Shown piece after piece: positions 12,840 through 25,600 of a stretch of 64,000 nucleotides of DNA (position 1 is the first letter of the stretch; each line of letters starts with the position of its first letter). The translations under genes were made by a program, and so were the position numbers. Below the pieces are notes generated by a model. It searched no databases and was not told the origin of the DNA. It was given only the letters and a program-made list of their open reading frames with translations. This DNA comes from Aporrectodea caliginosa (lineage: Eukaryota > Annelida > Clitellata > Crassiclitellata > Lumbricidae), in contig JACEVL010000100.1 of assembly GCA_020284085.1 (NCBI GenBank), positions 1,317,709 through 1,381,708 of the forward strand, read 5' to 3'.

Positions 12840-13012
12840 GGCCAAGGACTACTTACTGTGATGCCTAATAATAATATAATATATAATAATATATTCTTTA
12901 TTGAAACAATCCGGTTGACAGACCGCAACCGGTTACAGTGTACAGTTATGCAATTGAAACAATTCACAAGAACACAAATGACAGAAGACATAAATCTTAA
13001 CTACTAACAGAA
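12840..13012 (-). repeat. LINE/SINE 3' tail, minus orientation
   Basis: An ATATTCTTTATTGAAACAAT start followed by a short conserved body resembles the other TTCTTTATT-headed, minus-oriented LINE tails in this window. The element is truncated. Confidence 0.35.
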
Positions 13013-13044
13013 CAGACACCTTGCAATACACGGCGCTAATAGCA

Positions 13045-13138
13045 GTCTACAAAGCATGTCCGCCTACGGACCTCGATCTCGGTACCTCTCGTCCTCTATG
13101 CCAGTGTGTTATCCAATGCGCTATCGGGCTTGACACAA
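13045..13138 (-). repeat. tRNA-like SINE head
   Basis: Read on the - strand, the segment contains TAGCGCATTGG, a good A-box match, and 40 bases later GAGATCGAGGTCC, a degenerate B box. It cannot fold as an intact tRNA as far as I can judge, so it is a tRNA-derived SINE or pseudogene. Confidence 0.35.
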
Positions 13139-13439
13139 TGGTAAATGGTCTTGGAATGTAAGTAGTTTCTGTTTCAGAACTCTGTATAGTAACAGAGATA
13201 ATTAGTGTCGCCCTCCTCGTTCCTCGATGCTTACGACTTACACCACCCGAAAGCGAATGTGGCGAAGTTCCGGTTTTAAGCGTGTGATACTCAAGAGGCT
13301 AAATATTTAGACCTAATACAGTAGGCCTATATGATTATATCAAAAAGCATGCGGGTACACATCCTATAAGGCTGTAACCGAAAATTATCAGACTATTTAG
13401 TCCCATGTAAACAGTCCTGTATTTTTAGGGGCTGCATAT

Positions 13440-13649
13440 AATTATGTATACTGCATAGACAGCATGAACTTGGAAACTACGCTAGCGCGGAAATTACAAT
13501 TTTAGATGTCACTTTGCAAATCGTATCATAAACAGCCAGTGCGAGATTAAGCTCATCTGCTTAAACAGTGTTCCGTGTTTCATTCAAATTGATATTTAGC
13601 TGATCTAGTTAGGTTCATAGCGGTTATTACGCCAACGCGGAAGTGCAAT

Positions 13650-13688
<39 letters not shown>

Positions 13689-13805
13689 CATTACACATTA
13701 TTAAAGCGCAGATGATGAATCCAAACACTGTATGATTTCTGAAGTATGGTCTAGTGTCCTGGTCTGTCCTTATTCAAAACTCATCTAGCTGGGAAAGCTC
13801 CAAAG
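13440..13805 (+). promoter_or_regulatory. Conserved 5' flank of receptor gene A
   Basis: This block recurs in front of all four signal-peptide exons. It includes a GCGGAAATxxCAATT core (13490-13502 in A), a second core ACGCCAACGCGGAAGTGC at 13629-13646 found extra in A, and a 5'-leader region ending CATCTA..TGGGAAAG..CCAAAGATG. An (AT)n run at 13653-13686 interrupts it. Shared position relative to the start codon suggests promoter plus 5' UTR. Function is inferred only from paralogue conservation. Confidence 0.45.
13653..13686. repeat. (AT)n microsatellite
   Basis: Seventeen AT dinucleotides within the 5' flank of gene A. Confidence 0.95.
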
Positions 13806-15727
13806 ATGAAACAATTTTTTGGGTGTTTGTATTATATCGGCCATCTCGCTGGTAAGTGAATAAATATATTTCTTATATTTTAGAAACTATAAGAAACTTT
13901 TCTACTACTATGCAAGTGCTGTACATTTCATGATGTTGTATACCCGGAATAGGACCTACATCAGGAAATTCTGTGTTCCAGTAGCAAGTCAGCTGCTGAG
14001 CTGAATCGGCGATAGTTGCATTCTACTACTCGTGAGAAATATGCGGGCGCAGTATTTACGCACAGTTGCATTTAACTTTGTTCAGCAAATATTTTGAAAC
14101 TTTCTTAATGGGTACTTGTTCAGATCAGTCTTAAAGTCGTACGTGTGCAGCTTCTTAACATTTGCTCTGTTATGACATACACTAACAACGTATGTATAGA
14201 TATGATCCAACAGTGTGTACAGTATTGCCATTCGCTATGTTATGATACGTAAAAATAAAAAAAATAAATGTATTTTATTCTTATACTTACCAGATATTGC
14301 AGTGTGCTGTATGCCTGCTGCTAAAAACAATGAAATACAGACTGCGCTAACTTCATCTATAACTCAGCAACCGTCAAAACATTTTTCTACACATCAGACA
14401 ACGGCTTTCGAATCATCATCATCATCATCAACACCAGGTAATTTTTATAGTGAATAACAAATTATCTACGCTTTTCGCGCAGTCATATTAACATTTTTCA
14501 TTCAAACCTCAGGCTACTACTTGTACCTGAGAGTTGAATTACACCGCACAAAAGCGTTAACTCACACTGTATAATTAGACTACACTGTTCAGCAATCAGG
14601 TGCCCGGTCTTAACACTTAGAACTGAACTGTTCGTTACAGCATTACAAATGATATGTTTAAATTGCTGTTATAGGACTATTTGACTCGTTCGGCACAAAA
14701 GAAACTCTCATTATCCTTGCTTTATTCGTGGCGGTTGTTTGTATTATCGTTGCCATCATCGTGATAATCCGAAAGCGCAAACAGTAAGTGATTGTAGGCC
14801 TAATAATTGGAATTCGTGCATATTATAGTTACTGTGGTGATTTGAATTTAAAACGACAGCTGTCGTTGTTGTACCTGGACCAAATGGTAATAAAAATATG
14901 TAGTTATTTACTTAATTAGTTACTTACTAAGTTACTTAGCTGTGTGTGTTTAGGATTTTTGTGGAATGCTCCAAATAGAGGCTATATATGCACACAAACA
15001 TAGATAGATCCGCTACCAAACTTGTAGGCCTATTTTCTGTTAAAATTAGAATGAAAAGAAAGGGAAACTGAACAATTTGCGATTGCCATGAATATTACTC
15101 ATGAAGAAGGATCTAGGAAGCACTAAATTGTCATTTCGCAATACAAACAACATAGCGATTCGATTCTTCTGAAGTGAGGGTTGGAAAACAATAGACATGC
15201 ATCCGCTACGCCCCTAATGAATCCAATCATGAAAAATAAAGACGTGACTTGGGGTGATGTTGCCACACAGTACCACACTGTACTTTGTGTTTTGTCTCCT
15301 GAACACTTGAGGCATGTGCAGAAGTCAAGTATTTATCATGTATCAGATAGCGGTGTGTCTACCTGTTTCATACCAATAAACGAATATATTATATATTATT
15401 TCTATCTCCTAATGTGCTGTGACAAGGGCTATACTTTACCTTTTTGCGGTTTTATGTAGTGCCAGTCGAAACGAGGGATCACTTACAAAGAACACAAATC
15501 AGAGCGAAACGGTCTCTTCCACATATGCAACCGTGGTTCCAGTCAACAGACCGTCAGAAGGTACTGTTCCACCTGGTAACACCATCTATGCTGACGTGGA
15601 AATGACCAAACAGCCGACACCTTCTTCCAGCAACATCTACGCCTGCGTTCAACCCACCATTGAAGCCGTTGACAAGGGCAAAAGTGTCGTCTACGCCGAC
15701 CTAAACTTTCCACAGAAAGACCAATAA
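13806..15727 (+). CDS. Receptor A: CTLD-less ITIM/ITSM membrane protein
   Basis: Predicted exons are 13806-13851 (signal peptide, MKQFFGCLYYIGHLA), 14303-14437 (short Ser/Thr stalk), 14675-14783 (TM, ending IIRKRK) and 15460-15727 (tail). All junctions are GT-AG. Phases 1, 1 and 2 match the paralogues and the joined frame is 185 codons. The tail carries SSTYATV, NTIYADV, SNIYACV and VVYADL; STYATV and VVYADL satisfy ITIM, TIYADV satisfies ITSM. No charged residue lies in the TM helix. Both lectin domains and the repeat half of the stalk are absent. The tail stops at a TAA where paralogue B has GAA, and degenerate tail homology continues to about 16000. It may be a functional short receptor, a decoy, or a decaying copy. 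Confidence 0.65.
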
Positions 15728-16000
15728 AAGCGAAGTAGTGTCGACAAAATAACTGCCTGTCTCAGCTCAATTTGTTCCCAACCCTGCCAGAACCCGCGTC
15801 AGCCAGTGGAACAGTTTATGCAGAACCGTTCAATCCAGATAAAACGCCTACTACTACTGCACCTGTCATAAACCATAATGCAGCTGGTGATCAACAGAAT
15901 ACTTATTCACTTGCTAAAGCAATCCCATTAGGCGATTCCATTGTGATTTATAATTCTTTACCAAATAAGCAAGGGAAGTCATCTACGCCAACGGTTAATC
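15728..16000 (+). pseudogene. Untranslated remnant of receptor A tail
   Basis: Sequence homologous to the distal half of the B tail exon follows A's premature stop. GTVYAEPF, NTYSLAKAI and SIVIYNS correspond to B's TEYPEPF, NIYSLAKEI and NAIYSEP. The frame shifts relative to A's own, and the PIYSEL tyrosine codon has become Cys. This shows that A once encoded a full-length tail. Confidence 0.75.
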
Positions 16001-16619
16001 CAGTTAACCGTTGGATTAACCAGTCCTGTGTTGTTGAGTGGGAATGGATTGTGTGGAAGCTTCCTGAACTAAGCCGTGAAGTGAAGTTGATACTGGTTAT
16101 TTTTGAAAACGAAGCCAAATCTCCCCGTTCTTTCAGGCACCTGTTACTGGCCAAGACTCAGACGATGCATTAACTGCAATGTTGCTTATATGTCTGTGAC
16201 CTCAAGGACATTTGAACATCTGGAAACTGTTGAAGTGCGATAGAAAACGTTTAGAATTTTATAAGCTTGATTTTGTTGAGGCGTTTACAAACAATCTGAG
16301 ATAATTAAAGAAATTGCTTTTACTACCATTTGAAAAGCGAATATGAAGTCATTATAGCAAATAATTTGTGCATAAGGGACATCCAACCAGTTTCTTTTGT
16401 AATACTTCAAGTTTATACCTCATGGATTCTAATGAAATTATTAGAAAGTAACACAGCAAACTGAGAAACTATTGAAGAGAAGGAAACTGAAGGCGACCCT
16501 CAAAATCCGCCATTACAATACACCATATTATAGTATTTACTTGTATTCATTGCTTTATTCTCCACATACGTATCCTCATCCTGGCTTTGTTCTGAACTCG
16601 GATCTCTTCACGACATCTC

Positions 16620-16620
16620 T

Positions 16621-16666
<46 letters not shown>

Positions 16667-17360
16667 TATCCTTTATTGAAAAACCAACTGCTAACCGCAT
16701 TTTGGTGTAGGCCTACAAAGATCATCAAATGTAAAAAAATTAAGTATAAAGCATCCGTGTGACAAATGTTTTACGAGATAGAGAGTTTGCCTTAGGTATT
16801 ATTCTATTGTGGGTTCTGGGGCGTAGCGAGTATGAAACAGTTTTCACGGGAGGCAGTAGTTGATGTAATACATGTGCAGGGTTGCTGATGATGGTAGAAA
16901 AGAGGTTAGAGTCTGCTTTTCTGCAAAGCTGCTCGAAACTTTGGTAGGATTCCGGTAGATAACGAGACCGGACCAGTCGCCGTATAGTTGACTGAAGACG
17001 AGAACGTCCCTCTACCCCCACAAAGCCCCACCACGCCGGGGCCGCATAGAGCATCCGCGACACTGTGGTAGCATTTGTTACATCACACAGAGATTGGCCC
17101 TTTAACCCATGTGCTGTTAGAACGCGGAGGGCATACATTGACTGCCTAGCCTTAATGACAATGTTGTTAACATGCGTGTCGAAGTTGAATTGTTCTGACA
17201 AAGTGACACCTAGGATCTTCATGTGCTTTACCCTGGCGAGGCCCGGTGTAACTTTTGGAAGATCAACACCCAACCCTCTCATTGGTCGACGAACTATCAT
17301 CTCTTGGATCATCTCTTGGATCATCTCTTCGCACGTACTTATGTATGAATGCACCTGAAG
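16620..17360 (-). mobile_element. CR1-like LINE 3' part with (TAAG)n tail
   Basis: A 204-codon - strand frame contains KILGVTLSEQFNFDTHV, RMLYAAPAWWGF and SYSLRPRTHNRII...FVTRMLY, the post-RT C-terminal region of CR1-group LINEs. The element's 3' end lies at the low coordinate, reading (TAAG)n at 16622-16663 and then TATCCTTTATTGAAAA. Short TAAG-tailed copies of the same family recur at 34193, 38533, 50290 and 51771. Confidence 0.75.
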
Positions 17361-17416
17361 ACTTGAATAGCACCTTTAAAAACCTAACACAGGCTCTGAG
17401 GGTTAGCTATGTAATA

Positions 17417-17751
17417 CAGGGGTTCCCAAACTGGGGTGCACGCACCCCCGGGGGGTGCGCCATGCCATTTCAGAGGGTGCGACAAAGAGGGAAAGTATGA
17501 ATTCTAAGAATGCATTGATAATACATTATAAATTTTAAAGCTGTCATAGGATTAGTATGGGTAAGACAAGACCGAAAGATTAGAAGTTTATTTCTATGTA
17601 ACACTGTAAGCCTGTAAGGCTAGCCTAAGCACAAGTTCAGTAGTAACAATTTCGTGTATGCATCTTAAAATGTGATACTTTTGTAGGGGGTGTGAACATT
17701 GGTCAAACATTTCCCAGGGGTGCGGGGCATAGAAAAGATTGGGAACCGCTG
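17417..17751. mobile_element. hAT-like MITE
   Basis: A 335-bp element starts CAGGGGTTCCCAAACTGGGG and ends GATTGGGAACCGCTG, the imperfect inverted termini typical of hAT non-autonomous elements. ATGTAATA lies immediately before it (17409-17416) and four bases after it (17756-17763), a possible slightly displaced 8-bp target duplication. It has no coding content. Confidence 0.65.
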
Positions 17752-17763
17752 ATGGATGTAATA

Positions 17764-18180
17764 GATCTAAGCTGACTAAAATAAGTTAAACTGGTTCTTT
17801 AATATTTGTGTGATAAACTTCTATTATACATAGAAGCCGGTATTACATCGTGTATTGGAACATCACAATACAACATGGTATTGATCTGTTTAGCGTGAAT
17901 CTCTGGCAGCCCAATGCTCCGTTTTCGCAGCAACCAAAATGTCCACATTATGTGGCTGATGAGAGTTTCAGCGACGGAAGTGTGTTCGTTGACAGACTTC
18001 TTATGTTCTATGTTACCAGTCACAAACCAATTTGTAACTTATGGCAATCATTAGGTAGTTGAAGGAGAGATTTGGCTGGTTGTCTTGTTGGGTGCGTGGA
18101 CGAAAGATGTGGAGTGAAAACAAATTATAAAATTATACAATTATAAAGTCTAGCGAAATGCATGACCCCAAACGACAGCT
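17764..18180. other. Non-coding stretch
   Basis: No exon or repeat recognised. Confidence 0.4.
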
Positions 18181-18560
18181 CTAACGCCTCGATACATAAC
18201 TTTTGCAGAGGGAGTTCAAACCGTAATCCTGCAGATCATCATCAACATTATCATTTCCTGACGCCAGCCATTGGCGATGGGTAGGAATGAATGATCTCCA
18301 TTGTCCCTGGTCGTTTGTCAAGTCCATTTCTCTTTTTTGTCTCAGTCCAAGTGATGTAATGTCCTTATTTATGTTGTCTATCCAACGTAGTGTTAGTATA
18401 CCTTTGTTTCTTTTTCTTTTGAATCTCGCATGTATGTGCATTGTGTGGAATTCTGTCAACTGGCATTCTCTCTACATGTCATGTCTCAACCACCTGAATT
18501 TTCGCATTATAAATATCCTGAAGATGATAGTTCTACATGTATTCTCAAATTTCTCCTTCT
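18181..18560 (-). mobile_element. RTE-type LINE C-terminal fragment
   Basis: The - strand frame has RKRNKGILTLRWIDNINKD followed by DLTNDQGQWRSFI, the conserved end of RTE ORF2. The fragment is truncated and decayed. Confidence 0.6.
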
Positions 18561-18629
18561 AACAACTTCGTCCTCGTTTTAAAACCTTTTTGCTATTATA
18601 CGTACAGTAAATAAAATCTCTAAGGCCTG

Positions 18630-19215
18630 ATGACAAAAGAAAGGAATTAATGAGAGGAAAGTTGAACAAGAACTTACAGAAACGAATGGTCAAGTTTATT
18701 ATATGGAGTAAAGTACTAGGCTACATGTATACGGATCGGAAACATGGACCATGAGAAGGGAGGATACATAAAGACTAGAGGTCTTTGAGATGCGCATATG
18801 GCGACGGTTGGGGAGAGTCAACTAAATAGAACGAAAGACAAATGAAGGTATGTTAGAAATGGTAGACGAAAAAGATCCCTAATGGAAACTATCAGAAGAC
18901 TTCAAAGTCCTCACTCAGCAATACAACACAAGGTCACACAACAAATGTAACCCTGTCAATCAAACACACTGAGATTCCAAACGATAACTTTGCTTCACAA
19001 GCACAATTGAATACACAGTTCATGGGCTCAAAAACAACACCTCTTCTTAAAGAGGTTACTGACATAAAGATTCATTTCTCAGAACTTTAATCAAGGGAAG
19101 AATGGGGAAAGCCAAGCGGAGGACCAAGAATGCTGTTAATGGACTGGATGATGAAGTAGGGTTACAGCAAGCTAAAGAAGAGGGCTAGGCAACGAGAAGA
19201 ATGACGACCTTTGAA
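18630..19215 (+). mobile_element. Degenerate RTE-type LINE fragment
   Basis: Nucleotide similarity to 39480-39960 is visible throughout: AAACGAATGGTCAAG, GGAAACATGGACCATGAGAA, GTCTTTGAGATGCGCATATGG and the terminal GAACCTGCCTGA. Several frameshifts and stops are present. Confidence 0.7.
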
Positions 19216-19359
19216 GTACGAACCTGCCTGACAGGCAGACAACCAAAGAAGTAGTCTGATGATAGTGTAGCATGCATGTTACAATGTTACATCCTGTTAG
19301 GGACAACAAGGTCTTGTCTAAACAATGATCGATCTTAGTGGACTGCATCACTTTAGCAT

Positions 19360-19627
19360 TGGACGCAGAAACTTCCCTAACGCGGATATGCAATTAGAGC
19401 TATCACATTGTGCAATGTAATACCAATGTGAGCGTATACGCCCGTTTGCTAGTACAGTGTTTCGTGTTAGCCTATATTTAACTAGATATCTTGCTGACAT
19501 AGATGGTCTATCTATTACAGTGCACTGCGTGCAGGCGATGAATCCTAACAGTTAATAGATCCTGAAGTTTTGCCAAGCAACCTCACTTTTTCATAGTCAA
19601 GTCTCATCTATCCATGTAAGTTCCGAG
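19360..19627 (+). promoter_or_regulatory. Conserved 5' flank of receptor gene B
   Basis: This is the B copy of the block found before every signal-peptide exon. The core is degenerate here (CTAACGCGGATATGCAATT, 19377-19395), and the leader ends CATCTATCC...TTCCGAGATG. Regulatory function is inferred from paralogue conservation. Confidence 0.4.
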
Positions 19628-22600
19628 ATGGAACAACTGTTTCGGGTGTTGTTTATAGGCCTACTTTCTGGTAAGTGAATATATTTCTCGCAACTTCTTA
19701 TCTTTAAGAAACTGTAAGAATTCCTTACACGAAGCAAGTGCCGCAAATAACCCCATTAATGAGAATAATTATCACACCAAATCTCGATGTTGGTATGATG
19801 CAATACATTATCATACCAAGCATTTCAAACAATTCTTGGAAGCTGCTTGCTAAAAGTCTTCCCGACTCTGTGATAGGGCGTAATTGCAAATCTGCATCTT
19901 AGTATAGCTTTGATTTTACTGAATTTAATACTGGAAGAAGTCTTTCCCAGCCACTGGCTCGCACACAAAGCTACCTTTTCAACAAGTCTGCAATTAATAT
20001 AATACACAGAAAGTTCTATTCGGTGTTCCACGGAGCTCGGTACTCGGGCTGCTTCTGTCATTCGAGCTGCAACACACAACAGTTACTGCAGCACTGTATT
20101 TGCAAGTCGTAGGACGTACTTTTCTGTTTGTCTTCTAGGCTGTTAGATGGCTTATTATGATATAATTATGTAGATCTGCAGGAGCGCTTCTGAGAAGTGA
20201 CGTTGAAGGGTCGCTAAATAAATTTTAGAATGAATTAGTCTAATGAATTACGGCTTTTAGCCTCTGGTGTGAAAGTCATGTACCGAGGCGTTATAGTCGT
20301 CGTTTGGACATGGATAGACTCAACATTATTAATTTGATTATTCACCAATGATCAATGGTTGTGCACGAGTAAAAAAATGTCATGCATGCTTTAGATTCGG
20401 TTTCTATGCAACTCTGTTACACTATATTTTAGATTTCGTTGAAACTAGACATAAATGTATGATGATCTGTAATACGTGCTTTATGTTTTAATGGTCCTAT
20501 TGTTCGTTCCTGTAGATGTGTGGATGTCATTCAAGACAGTGCAGTCCCAGAATTCATACAACGTAAATACGACGTCATTCTGTTATGACACAAGTTCTGG
20601 AAAGACTTGCTTTACGACATTTACTGCCAACAGTCGACTAGTGCGTAAGCCTATCAAAGAAGGCCGTCACTGGTGCAAAATACGTGTTCCATGCTCCTCT
20701 TTGATTATCATTAATAGCGCAGAAAGTCAAAGAGCTGTCGATCGTTTCATACGAAGAGATGTAACATCGAATGAGGCAATCATCATGGATGCACAAAAGC
20801 TCCGACGCAATGAAAGTCTGAAATGGTCATGGGTTAATGGTCAACCAGCAGCACAAAAAGGTTATTGTCGCGAGTTTCGTTTGTAGAGAAGCAAAAAAAG
20901 ACCTCGGTTTATGAGCTGAAACAATCCATTATCTACAAATATCTGTTAACATGTATCTGTTACAATAGTGGATGAAGGGTTGGTGAGGGCGTGTAATATT
21001 TCTACATGCGTAACGTAGTTAGGTGCGCTTCGTTGTCGTCGCTCGCCACCATGATGGTTACTGTTGCCTCGGACATGACCCGACCACGGGCCTAAAGGCC
21101 GTTGACGACTCAAGACTCCCAGAAGAGATTAATGTTGTTTATTTCAGTGACAAACAGTGTAGATCGATGGTGACAACAAACTCTTAACTCTCGACTGTTC
21201 TATCTGACTTGTCTGACGGTCTGAACTCTGATAGTCTGAACTCTTCTCTTGCCATGATAGTCTGAACTCCTAAATATTAAGACATCGACTATTATAATTA
21301 TTTATACAGAAAGAACTCGGCCGGTTCGGCTTAGCTGGGCTGGGTTGTCGATGCAGTCAAGAAGGCCGAGTTTGGTAAGGTAATCGGAACTAGCCTATTG
21401 CCTTACTCATAACCCTGCCTTGTCTAGTCCGTCTCTCTGTCTCTCTCTCTCTGTCTACCTTTATTGTCTGCTTCAATCTGTCTGCTGGCACTCAGTCAGT
21501 CGGTCTGTGGTCAGCGGCCTGGAATTCCACACCCTGTACGGTTGAGGTGTCTGAGTCTGTGTCTGGGTGCACTAGTGATCTGGTGCCAGAGAAGTCAACC
21601 CCTACATATCCATTTACAACAACTCATTAACTAAAAGTCATAGTAAACCACTCTCAAGCTTGTTTTAGCCTGTGGCGGTTGCTAAAAGAATCCTGTTTAT
21701 GTGAAGACTCTATAAAATGCATGGTTCTTACCAAAAATCAATAGTCAGCGTCCGAATAAATTTCACAATTTACTCATAACTATGAAAACCTTTGAAGCAT
21801 GGGTACAGTCAGCTTCATGAATACACGAGTTTCCAAAGTAACTGACAAATTTCACAATAAAAATTTCGCATTTTTCGTTCTCATTTATGTCGAATCGTCC
21901 ATATTGCACTTCCTATTTTTATTTTTGTATTAACGAAAATAAAGATGAATTTTCGTTAGTGTTATTTTCGTTATAGTTATAGTTATAGTTAATGATATTT
22001 TTAGTTATAGTTATAGTTATCGTTAACGAAGTCATTTTATTTTCGTTAACGAACATTTTCGTTATCGTTATCGTTAACGAAAATCACACTGCACGAAGAG
22101 GTAATTGTCTTGAGTTTTGTTTGTAGAAAAGCAAGAAGAAACCTCTTTTATTATTTATAATAATCCATTATCTACAAATATCTGTTTATATATATCCACT
22201 TACAACTCTCATTGACTAAAATCAACAATATCCGATCAGCAACGAACACAAAATAATCACAATTCGTTCGGACGCTGACAATTGGGTTTGGGTAATAACC
22301 AAATCAAAGGCGCTGCACGGAGAGGTGGAGGGAACAAGGAGCAGAGGACGTCAGAAGAAGAGATGGATAGATAACGTACTGGAGGACATAGAAGACAGAG
22401 GATGGGACTTAAGAAGGGCAATAGAACTCGCAAGAGACCGACCGAAATGGAGAAGTTTTGTTAGAGCCTCATCGTCAGCGAATACTTGACGGAGGAGAAA
22501 GAAAGAAAGAAAGAATAACCATGCAGCTTTACATAAACAGGATTCATTTAGTAACCGTCACAGGCGTAATCAAGCTTGAGAATGGTTTCTTATGACTTGT

Positions 22601-25600
22601 CAAAAAGTGTTCCATCTCCATTCTGCGGTGTCCGGCTTACGGTCATGCATTGAACCTCCGATACGAAATCAAGCATATTTTATGGCTACAATTTCTACTA
22701 TGGCTCTGCTATCCAGCGTTGACTCTGGTTCCCAGCTAGAAATAGTAGGCTGGAGGAAGAGATAGCCACGCAGAAGAAAAGAAGCCCTCAAATTGCCATT
22801 GTCAGTTTATCTTCTATATGCCATTCAAGCCGCTATGGTTTGAACTGTTAGCTGCATCAGTTTGTTAGGCCAATCTTGTCCTCTCCACCTGATCCTCCCT
22901 CTGACAGAGTGTGGTCAATGTATTCATCAAATACGATGCATAAATCTTATATCTATCTAGGTAACGCAAGCGAAAAATAGATCTCGAAATTATCTATCTT
23001 CCTTTGTTGTAGTCTTAACCGCTTACCTCAATGATTGTCGGTCTCCCATCATCATTAATTTTACTAAGTATTATTTGGTGTTTTTCAGATGTCAGTAGCG
23101 TAGCCAAAGAATTTCATGTTGGAGCCTGTGTGCAATTATGGAATAGTCAAGTACTGGCTTACTGTCTTGGTAACGTCACGTCGCTGTTCCGTTACATATG
23201 CGAATATTCAGGTATTTTTACGTATTTGTACATGCTACCATTTGTAATATATGTGCTGAAAATTAGTATGATTAGTAGTTACTATTTTAAATTCTGCAGC
23301 TTGGATATCTTATAAATAAATTTGCTATTCATGTCACGACATCTCAAGCTAAGGTATTCGGAAAGATGAGGACTTTAATGGTTTGCAAAGAAAGAAAAGA
23401 AAAAGTGAATGATCATAATTATAATTATGAAACTTGAAGAAGTTTTTTCTGTATAATATGGACCTAACTTGGAAAGCGATAGTTTTTGTTTGCACAGAAG
23501 GATGGAGAAAACAGCCAGCAACTGAAACAGCATAATATTTTGTAGACAAAATTCGTCACTGCCAATTCATGAATCAACTGGAAATGGATGTTTTAGAACT
23601 AAGTTTACCTTAAATTACTATCAGTGATGTGGTCTCGAGACCGCGGTCTTGGTCTCGAGACGGTCTCGAGACCGAAAAATGCGGTCTTGGTCTTGGTCTC
23701 GGTCTTGAATGTACCGGTCTCGGTCTTGGTCTTGGCCTTGAAAGGTGCGGTCTTGGTCTTGGTCTTGGTCTTAAATGTGTGGTCTTGGTCTTGGGCGTCT
23801 GGTCTCGGTCATTCGCCTTTCGTCTTAGCCTTGCGCCTTTGGTTTTGCTTTTGGTGGGAACGAGAATGGAGTATCTGTTAAATGTTGTCGATATTTCCGG
23901 CTATTCAGGGATTTAAGAGATAACTCGAATTCATGTGACGATCCGCCAAGGACAAAGCGAGAGAGTACCTCGTTGTTCGCTTCTTATAAGAAGCGACAAG
24001 AAAACTTTGAGACACAGTTAACTCTGACTTTAGGTGCTTTAGTGACTATTATTTAGGCATACACTGATGCAGTTTCTCAAGGCAAAATCATTAGTCGGGC
24101 AAGTGTTGGAAATCAGGTAGGCCTACTTAGTGCGGAATTTTTCTCTTCTAGCAAAATTTGTTGTATTCCGCAACAGCTGCGCCTGTTGAGAGCGTGTTTA
24201 GCGGTAGGCTAGTGTGCTCTTCATTAGACCTCGCAGACTTGGGGACAAAAACTATGAGTTACTATAAATATAGACCTAATAAGCATCTGATTTGAGTTAT
24301 GGGAATATGTAACGCTACAATTGAGAATTGCGTTTATGGTCTTGACTCTTGAGGCTTAGGTCTTGGTCCTGGACAATGCAGTCTTGGTCTCGGTCCTGGT
24401 CTTGGATCACGCGGTCTTGGTCTCGGTCTTGGTCTTGGACCACGCGGTCTTGGTCTCGGTCTTGGTCTTGGACCACGCGGTCTTGGTCTCGGTCTTGGTC
24501 TTGAACCACGCGGTCTTGGTCTTGGAATTTTGGTCTCGTGCACAACACTGATTACTATTGTAGACTCAAGGTCGGCTTCCAGTAATCGACAAAGCAAGTC
24601 TTACGTCGCAAGTGTAAGAGCTGCCACTTGGTATGATGCCAGAAATGAATGCTTACGATTAGGAGGCGATTTGGCTTCTATTACGGATCTCAAAACTATG
24701 GAGATTAAGCCACGGCTGACAGAAACCCAAAAATATTGGATTGGACTTCACAGAAATGAATGGATTTGGAAAAGTACAGGTGACCAATATTGTTATACCC
24801 TGGAACCAGCGGATACCCAGTGACCCGTAATGAGGCTGATATAATTATGTTGTGCAAATCTGGTTGATTGATGAGCTTGCTAACTTTCTAGTTAATTACT
24901 TTACTTATAATTTTCCTAATAATTTTACTTAATTATGTATCGTCGTATTTCTGATTTTGCCTTTAATTTTAATATATGTACATGCTACGAGCCTACGATT
25001 CAATTTCACTAGTGACTTTTCTAAGGCAGTTACGGATTGAGATTAATTTTGTCAATCAACTGAATTTGCATTGTCAATATTAAAACAAAACATAATGAAA
25101 CAATTGGCGATAAAAACGATCTTCAAAAAACTCTTTCCTTGTTTCTTCTTCTTTTGTAATTAGGTGCGGCAGTCACTTACACTAAATGGGAATGGGGTTA
25201 TCCTGCCGAGTCTTCTGATAAACAGTGCATTTGCATCAACCCACCACAATGCAGGACAGATAACAACCGAACCATTTGTGAAGTTGATCGGAAGTGGAGG
25301 ACTTGCAACTGCAACCACAATTATGCCATTGTCTGCCAAAAAGGTTTGTCCAACCGCTTTTGTGCTCCAAATGTAAATGTACACGGTTCTATACAGCGAC
25401 CATAATGGTCTCGACCCTGCATATTTTTCAATGATTTAATTGGGTGATATCCTTCACCACCTCTGTTCGTTTGAATGTGCCTCGTCATATAAGATCTCCT
25501 TGTACAGATAGTACTAGCACGAGATTCAAGTCTCTGACATTAGCCATCATTGATATGCGAACCGGAAACCAAACGCACAGAGGCGCATGGGACGTACGTT

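Larger units (their letters stand above)
21649..22587. repeat. Large inverted repeat split by an RTE insertion
   Basis: The left arm, 21649-21763, reads as the reverse complement of a right arm in two pieces, 22253-22300 and 22516-22587. Shared blocks include TTCGGACGCTGAC, ACATAAACAGGATTC and CAAGCTTGAGA. The pieces of the right arm are separated by an RTE fragment. It lies in the first intron within CTLD1 of gene B and looks like a foldback-type DNA element. Confidence 0.65.

Noticed and set aside
23624..24597. Asp-Gln-Asp-Arg and Arg-Pro-Arg repeat frames
   Set aside because: Translations of the GGTCTTGGTCTCGG minisatellite; no conserved domain, and the true exon begins at 24564.
24820..24823. 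Stop codon after the CTLD2a frame in gene B read as a truncation
   Set aside because: The frame leaves the exon at the donor after 24779; C and D have donors at the same residue.
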